Shown here: positions 1-7,597 of the stretch, piece by piece
How positions within the stretch are numbered: the stretch's first letter is position 1
Layout of the letters: every line of letters starts with the position of its first letter
Origin: an uncultured Macromonas sp.
GTDB taxonomy: Bacteria > Pseudomonadota > Gammaproteobacteria > Burkholderiales > Burkholderiaceae
Length of the DNA: 16,627 nt
NCBI GenBank assembly: GCA_946481585.1
Contig: CAMLOF010000033.1
Coordinates: 1-16,627, forward strand
Direction of reading: 5' to 3'
Translations under genes and position numbers: made by a program
Notes under the pieces: generated by a model
Told to the model about the DNA's origin: nothing
Seen by the model: the letters and a program-made list of their open reading frames with translations, nothing else
Databases searched by the model: none

Positions 1-754
1 GCGTGGCGCCGCGCCAGCCGTAGATGGACTGGTCGTCGTCGCCCACGGCGGTGAAACGCCCGTTTTCGCCCACCAGCAGCTTGAGCAGCTCGTACTGGGT
101 GGCGTTGGTGTCCTGGTACTCGTCCACCAGCACGTGGCCGAGCTTTTTCTGCCACTTTGCGCGCACTTCTTCGTGCTGTTGCAGCAGCTTCAGGGGCAGG
201 GCGATCAGGTCGTCAAAGTCCACGCTCTGGTAGGCGCTCAGGCGTTCCTGGTACTTGGCCATCACCAGGGCGATCACGCGTTCGTTCTCGTCGCGTGCCT
301 GGGCCAGGGCCTGCTCGGCGGTCAGCCCGGCACCCTTCCAACTGCTGATGGTCCATTGCCAGCCGCGCGCGGTGGCTGCGTCGGTGGTGCCGCCGCAGTC
401 CTTGAGGATGGAGGTGATGTCGTCGCTGTCCAGAATGGAGAACTGGCTCTTGAGGCCGAGCACCGCGCCGTCTTCACGCAACAGGCGCACGCCCAGGGAG
501 TGGAAGGTGCAGATCAGCACGTCCTTGGCGGGTTTGCCCACCAGCTGGCGGGCACGCTCGCGCATTTCGGCGGCGGCTTTGTTGGTGAAGGTGATGGCCG
601 CTATTCGGTTGGCCACCAGACCCGCCTGAATGAGGCGCGCGATCTTGTGGGTGATGACGCGCGTCTTGCCGGAGCCCGCGCCCGCCAGCACCAGGCAGGG
701 GCCTGCCAGGTGGTTCACGGCTTCAAGTTGGGCGAAGTTCAGACCGGCGGACAT
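1..754 (-). CDS. rep: Rep/UvrD-type ATP-dependent DNA helicase, N-terminal part (runs off the left edge)
   Basis: Superfamily 1A 3'-5' DNA helicase that unwinds DNA during replication-fork progress or repair in the cytoplasm. The ATG is at 754-752 and 251 residues are visible before the window ends; the C-terminal part of a protein that is usually 650-700 residues is missing. Visible motifs in order: Q-motif region (FAQLEAV, about 7-13), Walker A AGAGSGKT (24-31), motif Ia [11 protein letters not shown] (54-64), Walker B DEYQDTN (211-217) and motif [16 protein letters not shown] (238-250). The spacing and wording of these motifs, including [16 protein letters not shown], read closer to E. coli Rep than to UvrD, but I cannot exclude a UvrD or PcrA assignment. 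It is divergent from the AEC permease gene with only 58 bp between start codons. A TATCAT hexamer on the minus strand (791-786) could be its -10 element, without a good -35. Confidence 0.9.
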   Translation of the reverse strand, partial: MSAGLNFAQLEAVNHLAGPCLVLAGAGSGKTRVITHKIARLIQAGLVANRIAAITFTNKAAAEMRERARQLVGKPAKDVLICTFHSLGVRLLREDGAVLGLKSQFSILDSDDITSILKDCGGTTDAATARGWQWTISSWKGAGLTAEQALAQARDENERVIALVMAKYQERLSAYQSVDFDDLIALPLKLLQQHEEVRAKWQKKLGHVLVDEYQDTNATQYELLKLLVGENGRFTAVGDDDQSIYGWRGAT

Positions 755-812
755 GTCGTGTCGGGGACGGGGCGCAAAGCGGTCGATGATAACGGGTGAG
801 AGAATCGCGGGC

Positions 813-1766
813 GTGCTGAATATTCTGCTCGTCACATTCCCCTTCTTTGCCTTGGTGCTCGGTGGCTTCGTTGCCGCACGCCGCCGCATGCTGCCGCTGG
901 AGGCCATTCCCGGTCTCAACAGCTTCGTGCTGTATTTCGCGCTCCCGGCCATGCTTTTCCGCTTCGGCTCCACTACGCCCATCGCTCAGTTGCTGGACGC
1001 ATCGGTGTTTGGCGTGTACCTGCTGTGCGCACTCATCATGGTGGGGTTTGCCATTGCCATGACCAAAGGCGGGCGCATCGGCTGGAACGATGCTTCCATG
1101 GGGGCGCTGGTGGCGGCCTTCCCCAACACAGGCTTCATGGGGGTGCCGCTGCTGGCAGCGCTGCTGGGTCCGCAAAGCGCGGGGCCGGTAATCGTGCTCA
1201 TCGTGGTGGACATGGTGGTCACCAGTTCGCTGTGCATAGCCCTTTCGCGACTGGATGGGGGTGAAGGCGGTGCGGCCGCAGCAGCTGGCAAGGCCTTGAG
1301 CGGCGTGGTGCGCAACCCCATGCCTTGGGCCATCATCCTGGGCGCGGCGGCTTCGGCACTGCAGTTCACCTTGCCAGCACCTATCGAAAAAACCGTCTGG
1401 CTGCTGGCCGATGCGGCGTCACCCGTGGCGCTTTTCACCATTGGGGCGGTGCTGGCGCGTTCGCAGATGCAGGCCGACCACCCCATGCCGCTGGGTGACT
1501 ACGTGCCCGTGGCGGTGATGAAGCTGGTGCTGCACCCGGTACTGGTGTTGCTGGCCGGCTCGGCTGCCATCCAGCTGGGCGTGCCGTTGACCCCGTTTGC
1601 GCTGACGGTGATGGTGCTGGTGGCCGCGCTGCCCAGCGCGAGCAACGTCTCGCTGCTGGCAGAACGCTTCGGGGCGGACAACGGTCGCATCGCGCGCATC
1701 ATCCTGGTGTCTACAGCGCTGGCGTTCTTTACCTTCTCGGGAGCAGTGACGCTGATGCGTGGCTGA
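813..1766 (+). CDS. AEC (auxin efflux carrier) family permease
   Basis: Integral inner-membrane transporter of the AEC/MdcF family. Bacterial members move small organic anions such as malonate or malate; the substrate here is unknown. The 317-residue length fits the family. The protein is almost wholly hydrophobic with about 8-10 membrane segments in two halves. Segments include roughly 2-20, 35-50, 63-83, 124-145, 171-187, 202-216, 232-256, 260-275 and 293-312, with a hydrophilic Gly/Ala loop near 147-162. Family-like motifs are [12 protein letters not shown] (38-49), [10 protein letters not shown] (105-114) and [15 protein letters not shown] (273-287). I chose GTG at 813 because homologues typically begin just before the first hydrophobic segment (M-L-N-I-L-L); an in-frame ATG at 786 is the alternative. 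Neither has a strong Shine-Dalgarno; GGTGAGAG lies upstream of the GTG. It is convergent with priA, 19 bp away. Confidence 0.87.
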   Translation: MLNILLVTFPFFALVLGGFVAARRRMLPLEAIPGLNSFVLYFALPAMLFRFGSTTPIAQLLDASVFGVYLLCALIMVGFAIAMTKGGRIGWNDASMGALVAAFPNTGFMGVPLLAALLGPQSAGPVIVLIVVDMVVTSSLCIALSRLDGGEGGAAAAAGKALSGVVRNPMPWAIILGAAASALQFTLPAPIEKTVWLLADAASPVALFTIGAVLARSQMQADHPMPLGDYVPVAVMKLVLHPVLVLLAGSAAIQLGVPLTPFALTVMVLVAALPSASNVSLLAERFGADNGRIARIILVSTALAFFTFSGAVTLMRG

Positions 1767-1785
1767 TTCCTGCCTGGCGCGGCGC

Positions 1786-3894
1786 TCAGATCGTCAACGG
1801 GTCTACGTCGATAGCCCAGCGGATCACGCCCCGGGTTTCGGGCAGGCCGCGCAGGCTGTGCAGCGTGTCTTGCCAGGCGGCGAGGAAGGCTTGCAGAGCC
1901 GGGCGTGAGGTGCTTTCTACCAGCATCTGGGCGCGTTCCACGTTGGCCACGCGCTGGATGGCCATGGGCACGGCGGGGTAGAGCGTCAGCTGCTCACGCC
2001 CTGGCAAGCCGTCGCTTGCCTGTGCAGCCAGGGTCAGCAGCGCCTGCGCGGCCTCCTGGGTGCGGGCTTCGGCGCGCACCAGGGCCTGGTAGGCGTAGGG
2101 CGGCATCTGGGCGGCTTCGCGTTCGCTCAACTGCTGCTCGGCAAAGGTGGGGTAATCGTGCTTGGCCAGGGCTGCAAACAGTGGGTGCTGCGGGTACCAG
2201 GTCTGCACCCACAACTCCACGCTGCTGCCCTGTTCGGCCACAAAGGCAGCGTCGCGGCCCGCCCGCCCTGCGGCTTGCAGCAACAGCGAGAACAGGCGCT
2301 CCGGGGCACGGTAGTCGCTGGCGAACAAACCACTGTCGGTGTTCACACTCGCCACCAGCGTGATGCGGCGGAAGTCATGGCCCTTGGCAATCATCTGCGT
2401 ACCCACCAGCACGTCCACCTCGCCCGCGTGCATGTCGGCCAGGCGGCTTTCCAGGCTGCCCTTGGCGCGGGTGGTGTCGGCGTCTATGCGGGCCACGCGC
2501 ACCGGGCTGCCATCGGGGCGGCGCGCATCGGCCAGCAGCCCCGCCAGTTGCTCTTCGATCTGCTCGGTGCCGCGCCCCATGGGGGTGATGTCGAGGTTGC
2601 CGCATTCCGGGCAAGCTCGGGGCACGCGGGTGGTGTGGCCGCAGTGATGGCAGCGCAGAGTGCGGTCGATCTTGTGGAAGACGGTGTGTGCGCTGCAGTG
2701 CGGGCAGTTGCTTTTCCAGCCGCAGTCGTGGCAGGCCAGCACGGGCGCGTAGCCCCGGCGGTTGAGCAGCACCATGCTTTGCTCACCGCGAGCGGCGCGG
2801 TCGGCCATGGCCTGTATGAGTGCCGGGGCCAGCACGGTGTGCTTGGGCTGGTGGTTCATGTCCACCAGGCGCAGCCGGGGCCAGGCGCCGCCGCCCACGC
2901 GCTGCGGCATGGTCAGGCGCAGGTAGCGGCCCTGCTGGGCGGCGTGCCAGCTTTCCAGCGATGGCGTGGCCGAGCCCAGCAGCACCTGGCAGGGGCCGTT
3001 GTCAGCGCCCAGGTGGGCGCGGTACACGGCCAGGTCGCGGGCCGAGTAACGGGCGCCTTCCTGGCTCTTGTAGCTGGGGTCGTGTTCTTCGTCCACCACG
3101 ATCAGGCGCAGCCGGGGCAGGCTGGCCAGCACCGCCATGCGCGTGCCCAACACAATGCGCGCCTGCCCCAGGTGGGCCGACAGCCAGTTGCCCAGGCGCT
3201 GCGCGGGCGTGAGTCCGCTGTGTAGCGACACCACGCTGCCCGCCGGGAAGCGTTCGGCGAACCGGGCCTCCAGCTGGGGCGTCAGGTTGATCTCGGGCAC
3301 CATCACCAGTGCCTGGGCCTGCGGGTCGCGGGTCAGCATGTCTTGCACGGCGCGCAGGTACACCTCGGTCTTGCCACTGCCGGTGGCGCCGAACAGCAGC
3401 GCAGGCTTGCTGGTCTGTTCCAGTTTGCCCAGGGCTTCGGCCTGTTCGGGGCTCAGGGCCGGGCCTTGGGGTAATACAGTTGCTGGCGCTTCCACGGGCT
3501 TGCGCTTTTTGAGGCGGCGCTGCAGCTGTTCGCTGTTGAGTTCGCGCAGTTGGGGGGGCAGGGCAGCCAGAGCCATCTCGCCCAGGCTGCGCTGGTAGTA
3601 CCTGGCCGCAAAGGCAACCAGTTGGCGCCAGCGTTGGTCGAGCGGCGCAAGTTCACGTAACACATGCTGGACCGGGCGTGCCAGTGCCTCAAGCTCTGGC
3701 GAAGGTGGTTCAGCGGGGGCATCCCACACCATTCCCAGCACCTCGCGTGCGCCCAGCGGCACGCGCACCAGGGTGCCCGGCGCAAGCGGCCGCTCACTCC
3801 AATAACCCAGGGTTGGCCCCAGTCCGCTGTGGGCCGGCGTGGTCACTACCACCTCGGTCCAAAAATGCGGGTTTGCCAGCGGTTCCTCAGTCAT
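1786..3894 (-). CDS. priA: Primosomal protein N' (replication restart helicase PriA)
   Basis: PriA recognises abandoned replication forks and D-loops and reloads the replisome through the primosome. The protein is full length at 702 residues. Domains in order: N-terminal 3' DNA-binding domain (about 11-100, with GTLVRVPLGAREVLGMVW at 40-57), helicase domain 1 with Walker A GATGSGKT (169-176) and DEEH box (268-271), motif III GSATPS (307-312), and a zinc-binding module with eight cysteines (C388, C391, C397, C400, C415, C418, C428, C431). Helicase domain 2 follows, with GTQMIAKGHDF (498-508) and QAAGRAGR (540-547), then the C-terminal domain. All key residues expected for an active helicase are present. 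The start at 3894 has no visible Shine-Dalgarno; a degenerate DnaA-like 9-mer occupies that position. Upstream lies an unusually long, structured intergenic region, so priA probably has its own promoter rather than depending on hemE. Confidence 0.97.
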   Translation of the reverse strand: MTEEPLANPHFWTEVVVTTPAHSGLGPTLGYWSERPLAPGTLVRVPLGAREVLGMVWDAPAEPPSPELEALARPVQHVLRELAPLDQRWRQLVAFAARYYQRSLGEMALAALPPQLRELNSEQLQRRLKKRKPVEAPATVLPQGPALSPEQAEALGKLEQTSKPALLFGATGSGKTEVYLRAVQDMLTRDPQAQALVMVPEINLTPQLEARFAERFPAGSVVSLHSGLTPAQRLGNWLSAHLGQARIVLGTRMAVLASLPRLRLIVVDEEHDPSYKSQEGARYSARDLAVYRAHLGADNGPCQVLLGSATPSLESWHAAQQGRYLRLTMPQRVGGGAWPRLRLVDMNHQPKHTVLAPALIQAMADRAARGEQSMVLLNRRGYAPVLACHDCGWKSNCPHCSAHTVFHKIDRTLRCHHCGHTTRVPRACPECGNLDITPMGRGTEQIEEQLAGLLADARRPDGSPVRVARIDADTTRAKGSLESRLADMHAGEVDVLVGTQMIAKGHDFRRITLVASVNTDSGLFASDYRAPERLFSLLLQAAGRAGRDAAFVAEQGSSVELWVQTWYPQHPLFAALAKHDYPTFAEQQLSEREAAQMPPYAYQALVRAEARTQEAAQALLTLAAQASDGLPGREQLTLYPAVPMAIQRVANVERAQMLVESTSRPALQAFLAAWQDTLHSLRGLPETRGVIRWAIDVDPLTI

Positions 3895-3956
3895 TGTTGT
3901 GGAAATTGGGGTAAGTCATTGATTTGTAAAAAGATATGACACTTGCCCAGAATTTC

Positions 3957-3965
3957 TGTGGATAA
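3957..3965 (-). promoter_or_regulatory. Perfect DnaA box (TTATCCACA)
   Basis: The minus strand reads TTATCCACA, an exact match to the high-affinity E. coli DnaA box, in the context GTTATCCACAG. It lies 63 bp upstream of the priA start. Three bases away, at 3969-3977, is a second, degenerate copy (CTTTCCACA) in the same orientation and 12 bp out of register. This is the spacing and arrangement often seen in pairs at bacterial origins. Whether DnaA binds here is inference from the match. Confidence 0.7.
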
Positions 3966-3968
3966 CTT

Positions 3969-3977
3969 TGTGGAAAG
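3969..3977 (-). promoter_or_regulatory. Degenerate DnaA-like box (CTTTCCACA)
   Basis: Two mismatches to TTATCCACA. It is tandem with the perfect box at 3957-3965 and in the same orientation. Alone it would not be worth calling; the adjacent perfect box makes it a plausible low-affinity partner site. Confidence 0.4.
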
Positions 3978-3993
3978 TCTTTGAATCCACCGC

Positions 3994-4020
3994 GCAAGGC
4001 CTTGAAAATCAAGGCCTTGA
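3994..4020. repeat. Tandem palindrome pair (CAAGGCCTTGA twice)
   Basis: TCAAGGCCTTGA at 4009-4020 is a perfect 12-bp palindrome, and the same 10-bp core CAAGGCCTTG occurs at 3995-4004. Copies are spaced 15 bp start to start. Taken together, 3995-4005 and 4009-4019 also form an 11-bp perfect stem with a 3-nt AAA loop. It could be a pair of dimeric-regulator sites or a cruciform or hairpin. There is no T-run, so it is not a typical terminator. Confidence 0.75.
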
Positions 4021-4137
4021 TTGGCTTGCCTAGAAAATGGGCACTTGTCATTGTTCAATGAAATCAACAACTTGCGCGTTCTCTCTTCTGGAGGGCTGGC
4101 ATCAGATGCCAAAAACGCTCTTGCTGCAGTGCATTCA

Positions 4138-4166
4138 AAAAAATGTGCATAAGGCGCACCTGTCAA
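4138..4166 (-). promoter_or_regulatory. Possible sigma70 promoter reading toward priA, with a DnaA box in its spacer
   Basis: The minus strand has an exact -35 consensus TTGACA at 4166-4161. Seventeen bases downstream lies a weak T-rich -10 (TTTTTT, 4143-4138). The -10 is poor, so the promoter call is tentative. A transcript from here would have a leader of roughly 235 nt before priA and would cross the palindrome pair and the second DnaA cluster. Confidence 0.3.
4144..4152 (-). promoter_or_regulatory. Second perfect DnaA box (TTATGCACA)
   Basis: The minus strand reads TTATGCACA, matching the consensus TTATNCACA exactly. It has the same orientation as the other boxes. It lies between a TTGACA hexamer (4166-4161) and a run of T on the minus strand, where a bound protein would sit inside a promoter spacer. 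Confidence 0.6.
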
Positions 4167-4187
4167 GGGCTGGCAGGCCCATTTTTT
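4167..4187 (+). terminator. Weak plus-strand terminator-like hairpin
   Basis: GGGC (4167-4170) pairs with GCCC (4177-4180) around a 6-nt loop and is followed by A and six T (4182-4187). The stem is only 4 bp, so it is weak. No plus-strand gene lies upstream within the intergenic region. It would end either an unannotated short transcript or transcription entering from the left. Confidence 0.3.
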
Positions 4188-4195
4188 GTGCTAGA

Positions 4196-4226
4196 CGCCC
4201 CGCCTTGGCGTGTGCCTGGCGGGGTG
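4196..4226 (-). terminator. GC-rich hairpin after hemE
   Basis: CCCCGCC (4198-4204) pairs perfectly with GGCGGGG (4218-4224). The stem can extend by a G-T wobble and one C-G pair, and there is a small inner GGC/GCC stem. It begins about 10 nt after the hemE stop codon in the hemE direction. It lacks a following U-tract on the minus strand, so it may act as a 3'-end stabiliser or a weak terminator. Confidence 0.5.
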
Positions 4227-4236
4227 CCTTGCACCG

Positions 4237-5352
4237 TCAGCGTGCGTTCTGGCGCATCTGGCGCGAATGGGCGTGAACGGTGTCCACCAGCACTTGCACG
4301 GTTTCGGGCGGGGTATGCTGGCTGATGCCATGGCCAAGGTTGAAGATGTGTGTGGGGCCCGAGGTGGTGCGGTCGGTGTGCGGGGTGCCGAAGCTGTCAA
4401 GCACGCGCTTGGCTTCGGCGGCCACGCGCTCGGGCGGGGCGAACAGGACGTTCGGGTCCAGGTTGCCCTGCAGCGCCTTGCCTGGGCCGCCCACCACACC
4501 GCCTACCTGTGCGCGGGCCTTGGCCAGGTTCACGGTCCAGTCCAGGCCCAGCACGTCGCAGTCCAGACCGGCCATGTCGTCCAGCCACAGCCCGCCACCT
4601 TTGGTGAAGACGATGCGCGGGATGACTTTCCCTTCGTGCTCACGTGGCAGTTGCGCCAGCACGCGGCGCGTGTAGGCCAGGCTGAAGTCCTGGAAGTTGC
4701 CGTCTGCCAGCACGCCGCCCCAGCTGTCGAACACCATCACGGCCTGGGCGCCAGCCTCGATCTGGGTGCGCAGGTAAAGGGCCACGGCGTCGGCGTTGAC
4801 TTCCAGCAGGCGGTGCATCAGGTCCGGGCGGCTGTACATCAGGGTCTTGACGTGGCGGTAGTCGTCCGAGCCGCCGCCTTCGACCATGTAGCAGGCCAGC
4901 GTCCACGGGCTGCCGGAAAAGCCGATCAGCGGCACGCGACCGTTGAGCGCCCGGCGGATGGAGGTGACCGCGTCGAACACGTAACGCAGCTTGTCCATGT
5001 CGGGCACGGCAAGCGTGGCCACGTCGGCCTCGGTGCGGATGGTCTTTTCAAACTTGGGGCCTTCGCCCAGGGCGAAGCTCAGGCCCAGGCCCATGGCGTC
5101 GGGCACGGTGAGGATGTCGGAAAACAGAATGGCTGCATCCAGCGCGTAGCGGTCCAGCGGTTGCAGCGTCACCTCGGTGGCGTAGTCCACATTGGTGGCC
5201 AGCCCCATGAAGCTGCCTGCCTTGGCGCGGGTGGCGCGGTACTCGGGCAGATAACGGCCCGCCTGGCGCATCAGCCACACGGGGGTGTGGTCGGTGGCCT
5301 GGCGCAGGCAAGCGCGCAGGAAGGTGTCGTTCTGCAGTGGTGCAAAGCTCAT
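4237..5352 (-). CDS. hemE: Uroporphyrinogen decarboxylase
   Basis: HemE decarboxylates the four acetate side chains of uroporphyrinogen III to give coproporphyrinogen III in cytosolic haem and tetrapyrrole synthesis. The 371-residue length fits bacterial members (about 350-370). It is a single (beta/alpha)8 barrel without cofactor. Diagnostic segments: the N-terminal signature [15 protein letters not shown] (25-39) with substrate-binding R29 and R33, FSDI with the conserved Asp D79, [18 protein letters not shown] (144-161) with Tyr Y155, and NLGHGI (338-343) with His H341. All expected active-site residues are present. The start at 5352 is preceded by GGAAAG about 10 nt upstream. On the minus strand a GATAAT hexamer (5391-5386) 34 nt before the start could be the -10 element, with a poor -35. 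Confidence 0.97.
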   Translation of the reverse strand: MSFAPLQNDTFLRACLRQATDHTPVWLMRQAGRYLPEYRATRAKAGSFMGLATNVDYATEVTLQPLDRYALDAAILFSDILTVPDAMGLGLSFALGEGPKFEKTIRTEADVATLAVPDMDKLRYVFDAVTSIRRALNGRVPLIGFSGSPWTLACYMVEGGGSDDYRHVKTLMYSRPDLMHRLLEVNADAVALYLRTQIEAGAQAVMVFDSWGGVLADGNFQDFSLAYTRRVLAQLPREHEGKVIPRIVFTKGGGLWLDDMAGLDCDVLGLDWTVNLAKARAQVGGVVGGPGKALQGNLDPNVLFAPPERVAAEAKRVLDSFGTPHTDRTTSGPTHIFNLGHGISQHTPPETVQVLVDTVHAHSRQMRQNAR

Positions 5353-5434
5353 GGGGGTATCTTTCCAAATCTTCTAGACCCCCGGATTATCCCGCCATGG
5401 CCGGGTCAAGGCCCGAGCGTTGCGAGTCGGGGTG

Positions 5435-7597
5435 TCAGAGTTGGCCCAGAGCGGTCCGCACCTCGTCCACGCTCAGTATCTCGGTCAGCACCACTGGGGG
5501 GCGGCCGCTGCTGTACAGCGCGTAGGTGGGCACACCATTGCGGCCCAGTTGCGCCAGCGCCTCCGTCACGTGCGGGTCGCGTCGCGTCCAGTCGGCACGC
5601 AGCAAGGCTACGTTTCGCCCAACGGCATCTTGCAGCACGTTTTCATTGGCCAGCGTGGTGCGCTTGTTGTACTGGCAGGTCACGCACCAAGCGGCGGTGA
5701 AGTCCACAAAAACCGGGCGGCCTTGCGCCAGCAGCTCGGCATGCCGCTGGGGCGTCCAGACTTCCCATTGCACGCCAGCCACGCTGGTGGGCAGCGCTGT
5801 GGCGGTTTCCTGGGGGCGGGTCACGTACGGTCCTGCGGTCCACAGCAGCCAAGCCAGCGCTGCCACGGACAGACTGCCCAGAACCACGCGCGTGCGGCCA
5901 TGGCGGCCAAGGGTCCAGATTGCCAGAGTCAGGGCGACCAGCAGTAGCAGCAACGCGGCTGCACCGTCGATGCCGCTTTGCTGCCCCAGCACCCAAAGTA
6001 GCCACACCACAGTGGCAAACATTGGGAAGGCCATGAGCTGGCGGAAGGTTTCCATCCAGGCGCCGGGCCTGGGCAGCGCCCGGGCAATGGCAGGCACCCA
6101 GCTGGCGGCCAGGTAGGGCAAGGCCATGCCCAGCCCCAGCGCGCCGAACACCGCCAGCGCCTGCCCGGTGGGCAGCGCCACCGCCAGCCCCAGCGAGGCT
6201 CCCATGAAAGGTGCGGTGCAAGGCGAGGCTACTGCTGTGGCCAGCACACCCGTCAGAAACGCGTCCGCCACGGGATGGCGCAATTGCATTCCAGCCAACG
6301 ATGACGGCAGCACCGTTCCAAACTCGAACAAGCCTGCCAGGTTCAGCCCAATGACGGTGAAGAGCGCCGCCAGTGCCGCCACCACGGCGGGGTTCTGCAA
6401 CTGAAAGCCCCAGCCCAGCTGTTCGCCTGCGGCGCGCAAGGCCAGCAGCACGCCGCCCAGCGCCAGGAAAGACAAGACAACACCTGCTGTGTAGGCCAGC
6501 CCGCTGGCGCGGTGTGTGGCATGTTGATCCCCGTGGCGCGCGAAGGCCAGCACCTTGATGGCGAGCACCGGGAACACGCAGGGCATGAGGTTGAGGATGA
6601 CTCCCCCTATCAATGCGCCCAGCAGCGCGGCCCAAAGCGAAAGCGTGTTGGTCGAAGTGGCGCTGGCGGCCCTTTCCGCATTGCGTGCCAGGGCGGCATT
6701 GAGCGCGTCCGACGCCCCAGAAGGGCTGGACGCCACGGGTGGCCAGCCGCCAGAGACGGGCACAGTCATTGCAATGCCGGTCAGGCCATGGCCTTTTCCG
6801 GGTGGGTTGGCCAAGGTCACCACCAAGGGCACGTCAATCGGGCTGTCGCTGCGCTGTGGCGACAGTGGAATGCTCGCCTGCCAGGTGTCACCCTTCCAGG
6901 CCTGTTGCCAGGCGGCTCCGGGCACGATCAACCCCGCTGTTTCCGGGAAAAACTCCAGAGTGCGGCCTCGCCAGTCCGCTGGCAACCCTTGCAGGCTGAC
7001 TTGCAGCTTGTCATCCCGCGCGGCCAGGGTGCTTTGTCCTGCGGGCGCATTCTTCGGGTTCGCGTCCAGTGCCGATTGAAATGCCTGGCCATGCAAAGCA
7101 CTGGAACCATCCACGGGCAACCGCAGCGTCAGGTTGGCTTCTTCGGGAATGCATTCCTTGCGGCAGATCAGCCACGTGGCATACAGGCCCACATCCAGGT
7201 GCGTGCCCCGGAAATCCGGCTTTACGGTGACGGGCACGGGCAGCAGCACGGTGCCGTCGTAGCCGTAGTTGGCCAGGTCCCCCAGTGGGAACTTGCGCGG
7301 GGTGGGCCAGGCAATGCCCGCAGCCTCCACGCCTTGGGGCAGGCGCCATTGGAGTTCCGTGGGCAGGCCGGAGTCGCCCGAGTTTTTCCAGTACGAATGC
7401 CAGTCTGGTGCGTGTTCTATCTGCAGCCCCAGCCAAAGTGGCTTGCCCGGGGCTACGCCCTCCGGAGCGTGCACCAGCAGTTCGGCGCGGGACTGCTCGC
7501 TGCGGAAGACGGAACCCGCCAGAGACGCTTGGGCCTGAGCAGATGTGCCCAGGGCACAAGCAATCCACAGCAGCCAGGAAGCAAAGAAAGAACGCAT
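5435..7597 (-). CDS. dsbD: DsbD-family (ScsB-like) transmembrane thiol:disulfide reductase
   Basis: Carries electrons from cytoplasmic thioredoxin across the inner membrane to periplasmic reducing pathways (disulfide isomerases, cytochrome c maturation). With the start at 7597 the protein has 720 residues and opens with a signal peptide (MRSFFASWLLWIACALG..AQA, 1-22). A longer upstream in-frame extension lacks secretion character, so I reject it. Parts in order: periplasmic N-terminal domain (about 25-285) with a Cys pair C145/C149 in ICRKECIPEE; eight predicted membrane helices (about 318-590) with C340 in LMPC and C460 in SPC, the CcdA-like pair; and a C-terminal thioredoxin domain (about 605-720) with WCVTC (C638/C641). 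The N-terminal domain wording resembles the ScsB/DsbD2 class more than E. coli DsbD. All three Cys pairs are present. It is divergent from cfa, and no Shine-Dalgarno is visible. Confidence 0.93.
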   Translation of the reverse strand: MRSFFASWLLWIACALGTSAQAQASLAGSVFRSEQSRAELLVHAPEGVAPGKPLWLGLQIEHAPDWHSYWKNSGDSGLPTELQWRLPQGVEAAGIAWPTPRKFPLGDLANYGYDGTVLLPVPVTVKPDFRGTHLDVGLYATWLICRKECIPEEANLTLRLPVDGSSALHGQAFQSALDANPKNAPAGQSTLAARDDKLQVSLQGLPADWRGRTLEFFPETAGLIVPGAAWQQAWKGDTWQASIPLSPQRSDSPIDVPLVVTLANPPGKGHGLTGIAMTVPVSGGWPPVASSPSGASDALNAALARNAERAASATSTNTLSLWAALLGALIGGVILNLMPCVFPVLAIKVLAFARHGDQHATHRASGLAYTAGVVLSFLALGGVLLALRAAGEQLGWGFQLQNPAVVAALAALFTVIGLNLAGLFEFGTVLPSSLAGMQLRHPVADAFLTGVLATAVASPCTAPFMGASLGLAVALPTGQALAVFGALGLGMALPYLAASWVPAIARALPRPGAWMETFRQLMAFPMFATVVWLLWVLGQQSGIDGAAALLLLLVALTLAIWTLGRHGRTRVVLGSLSVAALAWLLWTAGPYVTRPQETATALPTSVAGVQWEVWTPQRHAELLAQGRPVFVDFTAAWCVTCQYNKRTTLANENVLQDAVGRNVALLRADWTRRDPHVTEALAQLGRNGVPTYALYSSGRPPVVLTEILSVDEVRTALGQL

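Larger units (their letters stand above)
3895..4236. other. hemE-priA intergenic region with DnaA boxes, palindromes and hairpins
   Basis: This 342-bp non-coding stretch is more AT-rich than its surroundings and is not covered by any convincing coding frame. Short open frames on both strands have no Shine-Dalgarno and no recognisable product. It contains four DnaA-box-like 9-mers in one orientation, a tandem pair of CAAGGCCTTG palindromes, an imperfect 13-bp inverted repeat about 100 bp apart, a consensus TTGACA on the minus strand, a small GGCAT/ATGCC hairpin (4098-4110), a plus-strand terminator-like hairpin with six T, and a strong GC hairpin just after hemE. The promoter of priA must lie here, because hemE and priA read in the same direction. 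Individual elements are listed separately. Confidence 0.8.

Noticed and set aside
630..812. N-terminal extension of the AEC permease frame back to 630
   Set aside because: It overlaps the helicase gene, is Arg-rich and shows no similarity to the family; the GTG at 813 (or ATG at 786) fits homologue length.
3895..4236. Calling the hemE-priA gap the chromosomal replication origin
   Set aside because: Only two perfect DnaA boxes, no dnaA, dnaN or gidA/mnmG neighbours, no clear AT-rich unwinding element, and all flanking housekeeping genes read one way. It is kept as a DnaA-box finding only.
4210..5700. 496-residue plus-strand open frame opposite hemE and the end of dsbD
   Set aside because: It is antisense to two well-supported genes, is His/Gln/Gly/Val-rich without any family motif, and has no ribosome site. 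Long shadow frames are usual in GC-rich DNA.
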